From NCBI GenBank assembly GCA_021811085.1, contig JAJZPQ010000003.1:119224-183223 (forward strand): a stretch of DNA of 64,000 nucleotides, read 5' to 3'. This document shows, in pieces, positions 17,084-23,831 of this stretch. The translations under genes were made by a program, and so were the position numbers. The notes under the pieces were generated by a model, which had not been told where the DNA came from, searched no databases, and worked only from the letters and a program-made list of their open reading frames with translations. This stretch comes from Pseudomonadota bacterium. Lineage in GTDB: Bacteria > Pseudomonadota > Gammaproteobacteria > Burkholderiales > SG8-39. Within the stretch, counting starts at the first letter, position 1. The number at the start of each line of letters is the position of its first letter.

Positions 17084-17872
17084 TTGCCCATAGAAAGAAT
17101 CGTGCTGCGCCATATCCTGCCCATCGCCCGCTACACCCTGCTCGAAGCGCTGCGCAACCGCCTGCTCATACTGGCGCTGATCCTGGTGGCGGCCGGACTC
17201 GGGCTAACCCAGTTCCTGCAGCAGATCGCGCTCACCGAATCGAATCAGATCCAGGCGGCGCTGCTCGCCGCCCTGCTGCGCGTCGGCGCCGTGTTCATGC
17301 TGGCGGGTTTCGTCGTCACCAGCATGGTGCGCGAATTCAACGACAAGGTGATGGAGTTGATACTTTCGCGCCCGCTGCGGCGCAGCAGCTATTTTTTCGG
17401 CAAGCTCGCGGGCTACGCCGCGGTCGCGCTCGCGCTCGCGCTGATATCCAGCCTGCCGCTGGCGCTGTTTGCACCTGCGGCGCGGGTTGCGCTGTGGGGC
17501 CTGTCGCTCGCCTGCGAGCTGCTGCTGGTCACGGCGTTCGCGCTGTTTTGCGTGTTCACACTCGCCCAGGTGATGTCGGCGCTCGCAGCGGTCACAGGCT
17601 TCTATCTGCTTGCGCGCTCGATCAGCGCGCTGCAGATCATGGCCGCCAACCCCTTGTACGATGCGGTTAGCCTGGGGCAAAAGGTCGTCAACTTCGTCAT
17701 CGATGCGATCGCGTTCCTGCTGCCCGGCCTGGATCGCATGACGCAGACCGGGTGGCTGATCTACGCCGCACCCACGGCGGCGGAGTTCTCTCAACTGCTG
17801 GCGCAAACCGCAATATATGTACTGCTGTTGTGCGGCGCCGCCCTGTTCGATCTGCAGCGCAAGAATTTCTGA
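17084..17872 (+). CDS. ABC-2 type transporter permease
   Basis: A 262-residue integral membrane protein with about six hydrophobic helices. An ABC-2-like loop after the second helix reads MVREFNDKVMELILSRPLRRS, typical of permeases that export drugs, lipids or polysaccharides or act in membrane remodelling. TTG 17084 gives the full length; GTG 17102 with AGAAAG upstream is equally possible. No ATP-binding subunit is beside it, so the ATPase must be elsewhere. The HigBA pair separates it from the TPR-like gene at 18643, which may once have been next in the operon (inference). Confidence 0.75.
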   Translation: MPIERIVLRHILPIARYTLLEALRNRLLILALILVAAGLGLTQFLQQIALTESNQIQAALLAALLRVGAVFMLAGFVVTSMVREFNDKVMELILSRPLRRSSYFFGKLAGYAAVALALALISSLPLALFAPAARVALWGLSLACELLLVTAFALFCVFTLAQVMSALAAVTGFYLLARSISALQIMAANPLYDAVSLGQKVVNFVIDAIAFLLPGLDRMTQTGWLIYAAPTAAEFSQLLAQTAIYVLLLCGAALFDLQRKNF

Positions 17873-17897
17873 TGCGCGACGAACGACCGCTCGCGCG

Positions 17898-17926
17898 TTG
17901 ACAATCATAAACGATTTGTTTATATT
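17898..17926 (+). promoter_or_regulatory. Promoter and operator of higBA
   Basis: A perfect TTGACA (17898-17903) and TATATT (17921-17926) are 17 bases apart. An inverted repeat ATAAAC-GATTT-GTTTAT (17907-17912 and 17918-17923) lies between the boxes and overlaps the -10. HigA-type antitoxins repress their own promoters through such palindromes, so this is the likely operator. The toxin GTG follows 9 bases after the -10, so the leader is very short. Confidence 0.75.
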
Positions 17927-17934
17927 CAATACCA

Positions 17935-18216
17935 GTGATCAAGTCCTTTCAAGACAAGCTTACTGCAGCCGTGTTCCTGGGACTTCCAGCAAAGCGGCTT
18001 CCTACCGAGCTTCGCCGGCGCGCCAAGGACAAGCTCGACATGCTCGACGCGGCCGTGCGCATCGACGATTTGCGCCTGCCACCGTCGAATCGGCTGGAAG
18101 CTTTGAAGCACGACCGCAAAGGGCAGTGGAGCATCCGCATCAACGACCAATGGCGTGTGTGTTTCCGCTTCACCGGTGGCGACGCGTTCGATGTGGAGAT
18201 CACCGATTACCACTGA
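17935..18216 (+). CDS. higB: HigB-type RelE-family toxin
   Basis: A 93-residue ribosome-dependent mRNA interferase of the HigB branch of the RelE fold. Conserved parts are LRRRAKDKLDMLDAAV, DLRLPPSNRLEALK, the core GQWSIRINDQWRVCFRF and the end DVEITDYH. GTG 17935 is the start; it lies right behind a strong promoter. The toxin precedes the antitoxin, the reversed order typical of higBA, with 12 bases between them. Confidence 0.9.
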   Translation: MIKSFQDKLTAAVFLGLPAKRLPTELRRRAKDKLDMLDAAVRIDDLRLPPSNRLEALKHDRKGQWSIRINDQWRVCFRFTGGDAFDVEITDYH

Positions 18217-18228
18217 TTGGAGACGAGT

Positions 18229-18576
18229 ATGAGCATTTCCGTCGACAAGCTGCACCTGTTGGACTTCTCTGATGTCACCGTTCGCGGCCGCAAGCTGCGC
18301 ACACGGCACCCGGGTTTGCTTCTCGCGGAGCTATTGGACGAGTTGGCCATTTCCCAGGCGGAGTTGGCACGCGCCATAAGGGTATCGCCGATGCGCGTGT
18401 CGCACATCATCAAGGGCAAGCGTCCGGTGACAGCGGACCTTGCGCTACGCCTTGGGCGCCGTTTCGGTCAATCACCGCAATACTGGCTCAATCTGCAGGC
18501 GCGCTACGATCTGGACCGCGCGCTCGATGAGATCGGCCGGCCTGCGTTATCCGCGATCGAGCCGCTTGCCGCCTGA
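18229..18576 (+). CDS. higA: HigA-type antitoxin, XRE family
   Basis: A 115-residue antitoxin with a helix-turn-helix domain (ISQAELARAIRVSPMRVSHI) followed by GKRPVTADLALRLGRRFG and YWLNLQARYDLD, the standard HigA core. ATG 18229 is favoured over TTG 18217 because GGAG lies 6 bases before it. The N-terminal 30 residues (VDKLHLLDFSDVTVRGRK) are a small extension. It should neutralise HigB and repress the shared promoter. Confidence 0.92.
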   Translation: MSISVDKLHLLDFSDVTVRGRKLRTRHPGLLLAELLDELAISQAELARAIRVSPMRVSHIIKGKRPVTADLALRLGRRFGQSPQYWLNLQARYDLDRALDEIGRPALSAIEPLAA

Positions 18577-18642
18577 TACTGTCCCAGTGTCAAGGGATCG
18601 CTCGAAATGATCAAAGTCTCGGCTTAGACCCAGAGCAGGCGA

Positions 18643-19374
18643 ATGCGCGACGTACGCCCGCTGAGCCATGTTTCCGCGCCGGTGCTGGCGCTGCTTGTTG
18701 CGGGCCTCCTGCTGCAGATCGGCCTGCACATGGCCATGCCCCACCCCCGCGCGCGCGCACCCGACCTGTTGCCGCCGCCCGCGACTGCGATGCTGCGTTT
18801 GGCCAGCCTGGGCGAGCCCATCGCGCTCGCCAAGGTTCTGATGCTGGAACTGCAGGCTTTCGATTACCGGTCCGGCAGCAAGGTGCCCTACAAGGATCTG
18901 GATTACACCCGCGTCGAGGCTTGGCTCGCGCGCATACTCGAACTCGACCCCGAGGGACAATACCCGCTGCTCGCGGCCAGCCGCCTTTACGCCGAGGTTC
19001 CGGACGAAGCACGAGCGCGCAGCATGCTCGATTTCGTCTATCGCCAGTACCTGCTCGACCCGAATCGGCGCTGGCCTTGGCTCGCGCACGCGACTTTCCT
19101 CGCCAAGTACCGCCTGAAGGATATCGCCCTTGCGCTCAGCTATGCGGACGCCTTGCAAAAGTACACCACGGCAAAAAACGTTCCGGCCTGGGCGATCACC
19201 ATGGGAATCTTCATCCGCGAAGACCTGAACGAGTTGGAAACGGAGCGGGTTATGATAGGCGGCATGATTGCGAGCGGCAGGATCACCGATCCCAGCGAAT
19301 TGAGGTTTCTGGATGGCCGGCTGCACGAGATAGAGGAACGTCTGAAGAAGGGCGCGGCGAACAAGAAACCCTAA
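18643..19374 (+). CDS. Conserved membrane-anchored TPR-like protein, function unknown
   Basis: A 243-residue protein with one N-terminal helix (VSAPVLALLVAGLLLQIGLH) and a mostly helical rest. Tetratricopeptide-like pairs are visible, such as WLARILELDPEGQYPLLAASR and ALALSYADALQKYTTAK. The C-terminus is Lys-rich. I do not recognise a named family. Its position suggests an original link to the permease at 17084, with HigBA inserted between. It ends about 95 bases before the sigma-54 promoter of the pilin gene. Confidence 0.7.
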   Translation: MRDVRPLSHVSAPVLALLVAGLLLQIGLHMAMPHPRARAPDLLPPPATAMLRLASLGEPIALAKVLMLELQAFDYRSGSKVPYKDLDYTRVEAWLARILELDPEGQYPLLAASRLYAEVPDEARARSMLDFVYRQYLLDPNRRWPWLAHATFLAKYRLKDIALALSYADALQKYTTAKNVPAWAITMGIFIREDLNELETERVMIGGMIASGRITDPSELRFLDGRLHEIEERLKKGAANKKP

Positions 19375-19381
19375 GGTGATT

Positions 19382-19437
19382 TGTCAGAATATTGACATAT
19401 CTGTCTGAATCTTGACTAATCTGAGTGAAATATTGGC
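19382..19437 (+). promoter_or_regulatory. Three phased 20-base activator sites upstream of the pilin gene
   Basis: TGTCAGAATATTGACA (19382-19397, a perfect TGTCA/TGACA inverted repeat), TGTCTGAATCTTGACT (19402-19417) and TGAGTGAAATATTGGC (19422-19437) repeat every 20 bases. They start 86 bases upstream of the -24 element. TGTC-bearing sites are known for the pilin activator PilR in Pseudomonas. The regular spacing puts all sites on roughly one DNA face, as expected for an enhancer. Confidence 0.65.
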
Positions 19438-19467
19438 CAAGAACGTGAAATAACTCACTTAAAATCG

Positions 19468-19481
19468 GGCATGGATATTGC
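19468..19481 (+). promoter_or_regulatory. Sigma-54 (-24/-12) promoter of the pilin gene
   Basis: GG at 19468-19469 and GC at 19480-19481 are separated by exactly 10 bases within GGGCATG-GATA-TTGCT. This matches the TGGCACG-N4-TTGCW consensus well. Transcription would start near 19493, leaving about 32 leader bases with GGGGGA before ATG 19525. Confidence 0.7.
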
Positions 19482-19524
19482 TGGCCTTACCCTACCATTA
19501 ACTTTCTCCATTGGGGGAAATGAT

Positions 19525-20217
19525 ATGAAGACAAGACAAACCGGCTTTACCCTGGTCGAAATCGCCATCGTGCTGGTGATCATCGGCCTGCTCCTGGGCG
19601 GCATCCTGAAAGGTCAGGAAATGATCACCCAGGCCAAGATCAAGAACGTGGTCAACGACTTCAACGGCATCACCGCGGCGGTGAACTCTTACCAGGATCG
19701 CTACCGTGCCCTGCCTGGTGACGATTTGAACGCGACAGGACGCTGGAAGGCATCGGACGGCACCACTGACGTTACTTCCAACGGCAATGGTAACGGGTCA
19801 TTTAACTGCAGCGCTGCAAAGGCCGGGTACAACGATGGGCCACCTACTACCATGACCGGCATTGCGGCGGGGCAATCGGAATGCAATCTATATTGGCAGC
19901 ATTTGAGGTTAGCCGGATTCGTCGGTGGCGCAACCACTGGTCAGGCTGCTGGTCAGCAACCGGCTAACGCAGCGAATGGAATCATGGGTGTACAGACAGG
20001 CGGGATGGGCTTTACTTCGAGCATTATTTGCAGCAGCAATTTACCCGATAAAATCGCAATTGCAGTTGACTCCCAGATGGACGATGGTACCGCTGCTTCG
20101 GGCCAAGTGCGCGGATTAAAGCAGACCGGGGCGAACGATCCGACCGGGGCGAATGCGCCGACAGATGTCTACGCGGAGACCGGGACTAATCAATACTTAC
20201 TGTGTAAAAACATGTAA
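19525..20217 (+). CDS. Type IV major-pilin-like prepilin (MshA-like)
   Basis: A 230-residue prepilin. Signal KTRQTG/FTLVEIAIVLVIIGLLLG is cleaved after Gly7, with Glu12 as Glu5 of the mature pilin. The helix continues GQEMITQAKIKNVVNDF. The C-terminal domain is Gly/Ala/Asn rich with Cys residues near SFNCSAAK, SECNLYW, IICSSN and the end LLCKNM, possibly forming disulfides. ATG 19525 is chosen because GGGGGA precedes it and ATG 19471 lies inside the sigma-54 promoter. Its own strong promoter and terminator fit a highly expressed major subunit. Confidence 0.88.
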   Translation: MKTRQTGFTLVEIAIVLVIIGLLLGGILKGQEMITQAKIKNVVNDFNGITAAVNSYQDRYRALPGDDLNATGRWKASDGTTDVTSNGNGNGSFNCSAAKAGYNDGPPTTMTGIAAGQSECNLYWQHLRLAGFVGGATTGQAAGQQPANAANGIMGVQTGGMGFTSSIICSSNLPDKIAIAVDSQMDDGTAASGQVRGLKQTGANDPTGANAPTDVYAETGTNQYLLCKNM

Positions 20218-20236
20218 CCCAAGGGAACAGCTAACC

Positions 20237-20268
20237 AAGCCCGCCCTCTCGAGGGCGGGCTTTTTATT
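20237..20268 (+). terminator. Rho-independent terminator after the pilin gene
   Basis: An 11-base GC-rich stem AAGCCCGCCCT/AGGGCGGGCTT (20237-20247 and 20252-20262) closes on a CTCG loop and runs into TTTTTATTT. It lies 20 bases after the pilin stop. Confidence 0.93.
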
Positions 20269-20270
20269 TG

Positions 20271-20347
20271 GTCCCCTGCAATAAGCGTATCTCCGCCGCC
20301 TCCAGCGCGTCCGGCTCGCCCAGCACCACCACCACGTCGCCGGCCTC
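20271..20347 (-). repeat. 77-base copy of the kefB-like gene's 3' end
   Basis: This matches 21786-21862, the last codons of the CPA2 antiporter gene, at 72 of 77 positions in the same orientation. The stop codon region is not included; the pilin terminator abuts it directly. The two copies flank 1.44 kb that carries a dead toxin-antitoxin pair and FitAB. They therefore mark a duplication or insertion boundary. Confidence 0.9.
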
Positions 20348-20415
20348 ACTCGAGAATTGACATCCTCACATCGTTGAGACATCTTTAAGATATCCAATGT
20401 AGCCGGGGAATTACC

Positions 20416-20699
20416 ATGAGTACCCGCAGCCAAAACAATCAGATCGCTTTTCGCTACCGCGCCGTCGACAGCGCGACCGGAGTAAGCCGCGAGACCGCAA
20501 ACTGGCCGCGCAACTGGGCGTGGACGAAACCCAGGCCATTCACCAGGCGCTGCATGAGCTCGCCGTCAGGGTCTTGCCGCAGTATGAGCAGGATGATGGG
20601 CCCTTGATGGCAGCCCAGGTGCGGCAGATCAAAAGGCGTGTCCCGCAAGGCACCAAGCGCTCGGTCCGTTCGAGCCTGATCGAAACGGAATCGGCATAG
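20416..20699 (+). pseudogene. Frameshifted antitoxin-like gene (partner of MazF/PemK-like remnant)
   Basis: ATG 20416 begins MSTRSQNNQIAFRYRAVDSA. The frame then changes near 20480-20500, and a second frame continues RKLAAQLGVDETQAIHQALH and ends RSSLIETESA at TAG 20697. Joined, these make a single antitoxin-sized protein of about 95 residues with a helical middle. The next reading frame starts at the base after this stop, as in a coupled pair. The exact antitoxin family is not certain. Confidence 0.55.
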
Positions 20700-20830
20700 A
20701 TGACCGGCCGCTGGGGCGAGCCCACGGCAGGCGACATCGTCTGGTGCCATTTCCCGGATAGCATCAATCCGCACCCGAAGCCCCGGCCAGCATGATTCTT
20801 GCGGAGTTCGACGACGACGCGCGACGATGT
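20700..20830 (+). pseudogene. Truncated MazF/PemK-like toxin remnant
   Basis: ATG 20700 encodes RWGEPTAGDIVWCHFPD and PHPKPRPA, then hits TGA at 20793. Skipping one base there restores ILAEFDDDA, the expected continuation of the PemK/MazF-type core (GDIVW...PRPALIL...FDDD). Similarity then fades by about 20830, so the C-terminal half is gone. Bases 20831-20938 hold nothing further that I can support. Confidence 0.55.
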
Positions 20831-20938
20831 GGGGATTCCGCAGCAGGCGCTCGCCGCGGGCTGCGGACGCCATCGAACCGCGATTGGCCTTGACCAGCCA
20901 CTCGATCAGGCGGGACTGCGTCCGAGCGAATCACGTGG

Positions 20939-20992
20939 TCCGATCCTCGTGTTCCGATCCTCGTTGCTGCATCCGCCCGCAATGCGTATAAT
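20939..20992 (+). promoter_or_regulatory. Promoter of fitAB with adjacent tandem repeat
   Basis: TTGCTG (20964-20969) and a perfect TATAAT (20987-20992) are 17 bases apart. Two copies of TCCGATCCTCGT (20939-20950 and 20953-20964) lie directly upstream. The palindrome TGCATGCA (20992-20999) follows the -10. One of these could be the FitA operator. Confidence 0.65.
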
Positions 20993-21022
20993 GCATGCAC
21001 TGCAATCACTCCGGGTGCTGTC

Positions 21023-21268
21023 ATGGCCAACCTGACGATCCGCAATTTGGACGACGAACTCAAGAGCCTGCTGCGCCAGCAAGCAGCGCGCCACGCTTGC
21101 TCCATGGAGCAGGAGGCGCGCGACATCCTGCGCCGGGCGGTACAGGCACAGCCCGCCGGCACCGGTTTCGCGCAGCGGATTCAGCAGCGTTTTGCTGGCC
21201 TCAAAGCGGAAGACCTGCCGATTCCAAAACGCCGCGCGGCACGGTTATCCCCCGCTCCGAAAGATTGA
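21023..21268 (+). CDS. fitA: FitA/VapB-type ribbon-helix-helix antitoxin
   Basis: An 81-residue antitoxin. The N-terminus MANLTIRNLDDELKSLLRQQ and the following SMEQEARDILRRAV form the ribbon-helix-helix DNA-binding unit typical of FitA. The C-terminal 40 residues, containing RIQQRFAGLKAEDL, should wrap around the PIN toxin. Its stop is 2 bases before the toxin ATG. It is the antitoxin in front of a PIN gene, the usual order for this family. Confidence 0.9.
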   Translation: MANLTIRNLDDELKSLLRQQAARHACSMEQEARDILRRAVQAQPAGTGFAQRIQQRFAGLKAEDLPIPKRRAARLSPAPKD

Positions 21269-21270
21269 GC

Positions 21271-21696
21271 ATGGGCGGTATCCTGCTCGATACCAACGTC
21301 CTTTCCGAACTCATGCGCCCGAAACCCTCCACGGAGGTGCAGAACTGGTTTGGCCGGCAGCAAAATACGGCGTATTTCGTCAGCGCCATTACCCGCGCTG
21401 AGATTCTGCTGGGCATCGCCCTGCTGCCTCGCGGCAAGCGCCGCGACAGCCTGGCGTCAGCAGCCGAACAGATGTTCAATGAGGACTTTGCAGGGCACAC
21501 GCTCTCATTTGACGGCGCCTGCGCCGCCGAGTACGCGTTACTCGTCGCGGAGCGCACGCGCCGTGGGCATTCCATTTCGACCGAGGACGGCCAGATCGCC
21601 GCGACGGCATTGAGCCACGATCTGTCGCTCGCGACCCGCAACGCAAAGGACTTTAAGAACATTCACGGCCTGACTGTTCTCAACCCTTGGGCGTGA
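21271..21696 (+). CDS. fitB: FitB/VapC-type PIN-domain toxin
   Basis: A 141-residue PIN-domain RNase. Acidic residues expected to bind metal are visible in ILLDTNVLSELMRP, TRAEILLGIALLP and STEDGQIAATAL, with DLSLATRNAKDFK near the end as in FitB. The length is normal and the frame intact, so this pair could be active. It lies within the insertion bracketed by the kefB 3'-end duplication. Confidence 0.92.
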   Translation: MGGILLDTNVLSELMRPKPSTEVQNWFGRQQNTAYFVSAITRAEILLGIALLPRGKRRDSLASAAEQMFNEDFAGHTLSFDGACAAEYALLVAERTRRGHSISTEDGQIAATALSHDLSLATRNAKDFKNIHGLTVLNPWA

Positions 21697-21725
21697 GGTG
21701 GCCCAAATGAAGATTGATGGGTCTG

Positions 21726-21758
21726 GCTATACTAAGGTCAATCAAACCTTAGTATAGC
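21726..21758. repeat. Perfect 13-base inverted repeat after fitAB
   Basis: GCTATACTAAGGT (21726-21738) and ACCTTAGTATAGC (21746-21758) flank a CAATCAA loop. It lies between the convergent fitB and kefB-like genes, 27 bases from the kefB-like 3' end. The stem is AT-rich and no T-run follows, so it is not a standard terminator. It could be a recombination or protein-binding site. Confidence 0.75.
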
Positions 21759-21778
21759 GGCTGCTTGCTGCTCCCCTC

Positions 21779-23758
21779 TCACTTCGTCCCCTGCAGCAAG
21801 CGTATCTCCGCCGCCTCCAGCGCGTCCGGTTCACCCAGCACCACCACCACGTCCCCGGCCTCGAAGCGCGTGTCCGGCCCGGGCTCGCCCAGGCGCCGGC
21901 CGTGCCGGCGCACGCGCGTCACCGCCGCGCCCAGGGCGGCCAAGTCGATTTCGGCGAGGGTCTTGCCCACCGCATAAGCGCCCTGGGTCAGCGTGACCGA
22001 ATGCAGGCGCGGCTGCTGCTCGCCTGCATCGGCCGCGTCGTCATCCTCGCCATGGAAAAAACCGCGCAGCAGACTGTAGCGGCCATGGCGCACTTCGCGC
22101 ACGCGGCGCACCACGCGCGCGAGCGGCACGCCCATTAAGACGAGCGCATGGCTTGCGAGCATCAGGCTGGATTCGAAGGTGTCGGGCACCACCTCGGCCG
22201 CTCCGGCTGCCTGCAGCCGCTCCATGTCCGCGTCGTTGAGCGTGCGCACGATCACCGGCAATGCCGGATTGATCGCGTGCGCATGATGCAGGATCTTGAG
22301 CGCGGCCGGCGTATCGGGGAAGGAAATCACCAAAGCGCTGGCCCGCGCCAGGCCCGCGGCGATCAGCGCCTCGCGCCTCGCGCCGTCGCCGTACACCACG
22401 CTCTCTCCGGCGGCGGCGGCTTCGCGCACGCGCTCGGGGTCGAGGTCGAGCGCAACATAGCTGATGCCTTCGCGTTCGAAAAAGCGCGCCAGGTTCTGCC
22501 CGGTGCGGCCGTAGCCGCACAGCACGACGTGCTTGGCCGCCGCCATGCCGGAGACCGCGATCTGGTGCAGCGCGAGCGAACGCAGCATCCACTCGGAAGC
22601 GACGAAGCGCAGCACCAGCTTGTCGCTGTAATGGATCAGGAAAGGTGCGCTCAGCATGGAGAGCAGCATGGCCGCGAGCACCGGCTGCAGCAGGGAGCCG
22701 TCGAGGAGTCGCGCGCCGCCTGCCTGCGCCAGCAGCACGAAACCGAATTCGCCCGCCTGCGCCAGCGACAGCGCGGTGCGCAGGGCATTGCCCGCGGTGG
22801 CCCCGAACATGCGCGAGAGCGCGGCGATCAGCGCGAACTTGAACAGCACCGGTACGGCAAACAGCAGCAGCACCAGCCCGAAGCGATCGGCCACCACCGA
22901 CACGTCGAGCTGCATGCCGATGGTGATGAAGAACAGGCCCAGCAGCAAATCGCGAAACGGCTTGATGTCCTCTTCCACCTGATGCCGGTATTCGGTCTCC
23001 GAAATCAGCATGCCGGCGAGAAACGCGCCCAGGGCCAGCGACAAGCCGGCAAGCTCGGTGGCCCAGGCCAGGCCCAGGGTGATCAGCAGCACATTGAGCA
23101 CGAACAACTCGCGCGAGCGGCGCTGGGCCACGATATGGAACCAGCCGCGCATCAGCTTCTGCCCGGCGAACAGGATCAGGAACAGCACCACTGCCGCTTT
23201 TGCCAGCGCCAGCGCCAGCACCGGTGCGAGGTGCTCGGCCGGCTGCGCCAGCGCCGGGATCAGGATCAGCAGCGGCACCACGGCCAGATCCTGGAACAGC
23301 AGGATGCCGATGATCTCGCGCCCGTGCGCGGTTTCGAGCTGCATGCGTTCGGCCAGGAGCTTGCTCACGATCGCGGTCGAGGACATCGCCAGCGCGCCGC
23401 CCAGCGCAAAGCCCAACTGCCAGGGAAAGCGCAGCAGCCAGGCGCCGACGGTCGGCAAAAAGACGGTGAGCAACACCTGCGCCATTCCCAGGCCGAACAC
23501 CACGCGGCGCATGCTGAACAGCTTGGGCAGGCTGAACTCCAGGCCGATGGAGAACATCAGGAATACGACGCCGAACTCGGCCAGATAGGCATAGCCGGAT
23601 TCCTTGCTCTCCGGAACCCAGTGCAGGGCATGCGGACCGATCGCGACCCCGACCAGAAGGTAGCCGAGCATGGGCGGCAGATGCAGGCTGCGCGCGAGCA
23701 CCACCACCAGCACGGCACTGGCCAGCAGGACCAGCACCAGCTCTAGGGGATTGCTCAT
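21779..23758 (-). CDS. CPA2-family monovalent cation/proton antiporter (KefB/C-like)
   Basis: A 659-residue protein. About 12 transmembrane helices (residues 1-385) form the exchanger domain, with the conserved GAFLAGMLISETEYRHQ and LAMSSTAIVSKLL. A cytoplasmic TrkA-N nucleotide-binding domain follows (VVLCGYGRTGQNLARFFE, near 410-530), then a TrkA-C domain at the end (LAEIDLAALGAAVTRVRRHG). It resembles KefB/KefC or the YbaL group; the ion and gating ligand cannot be read from sequence. Its last codons are duplicated at 20271-20347. It diverges from kdsD with a 50-70 base gap. Confidence 0.88.
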   Translation of the reverse strand: MSNPLELVLVLLASAVLVVVLARSLHLPPMLGYLLVGVAIGPHALHWVPESKESGYAYLAEFGVVFLMFSIGLEFSLPKLFSMRRVVFGLGMAQVLLTVFLPTVGAWLLRFPWQLGFALGGALAMSSTAIVSKLLAERMQLETAHGREIIGILLFQDLAVVPLLILIPALAQPAEHLAPVLALALAKAAVVLFLILFAGQKLMRGWFHIVAQRRSRELFVLNVLLITLGLAWATELAGLSLALGAFLAGMLISETEYRHQVEEDIKPFRDLLLGLFFITIGMQLDVSVVADRFGLVLLLFAVPVLFKFALIAALSRMFGATAGNALRTALSLAQAGEFGFVLLAQAGGARLLDGSLLQPVLAAMLLSMLSAPFLIHYSDKLVLRFVASEWMLRSLALHQIAVSGMAAAKHVVLCGYGRTGQNLARFFEREGISYVALDLDPERVREAAAAGESVVYGDGARREALIAAGLARASALVISFPDTPAALKILHHAHAINPALPVIVRTLNDADMERLQAAGAAEVVPDTFESSLMLASHALVLMGVPLARVVRRVREVRHGRYSLLRGFFHGEDDDAADAGEQQPRLHSVTLTQGAYAVGKTLAEIDLAALGAAVTRVRRHGRRLGEPGPDTRFEAGDVVVVLGEPDALEAAEIRLLQGTK

Positions 23759-23795
23759 CGGATGCCTGGCGCCGAAAAGAAGGGGGGGTGGGTTC

Positions 23796-23804
23796 TGCTA
23801 TACT
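23796..23804 (+). promoter_or_regulatory. Extended -10 promoter candidate for kdsD
   Basis: TG-C-TATACT forms an extended -10 element without a recognisable -35. Transcription would start near 23811, at the first possible kdsD ATG, which favours the later ATG 23832 unless the mRNA is leaderless. Confidence 0.4.
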
Positions 23805-23831
23805 TGATCTATGATACCTGCAGCGTCCCGC

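Noticed and set aside
19471-19524. Upstream ATG 19471 as the pilin start
   Set aside because: It lies inside the sigma-54 -24/-12 element, and ATG 19525 has a strong GGGGGA ribosome site and a normal short prepilin leader.
20357-20402. TTGACA at 20357 as promoter of the dead antitoxin
   Set aside because: No acceptable -10 lies 16-18 bases downstream.
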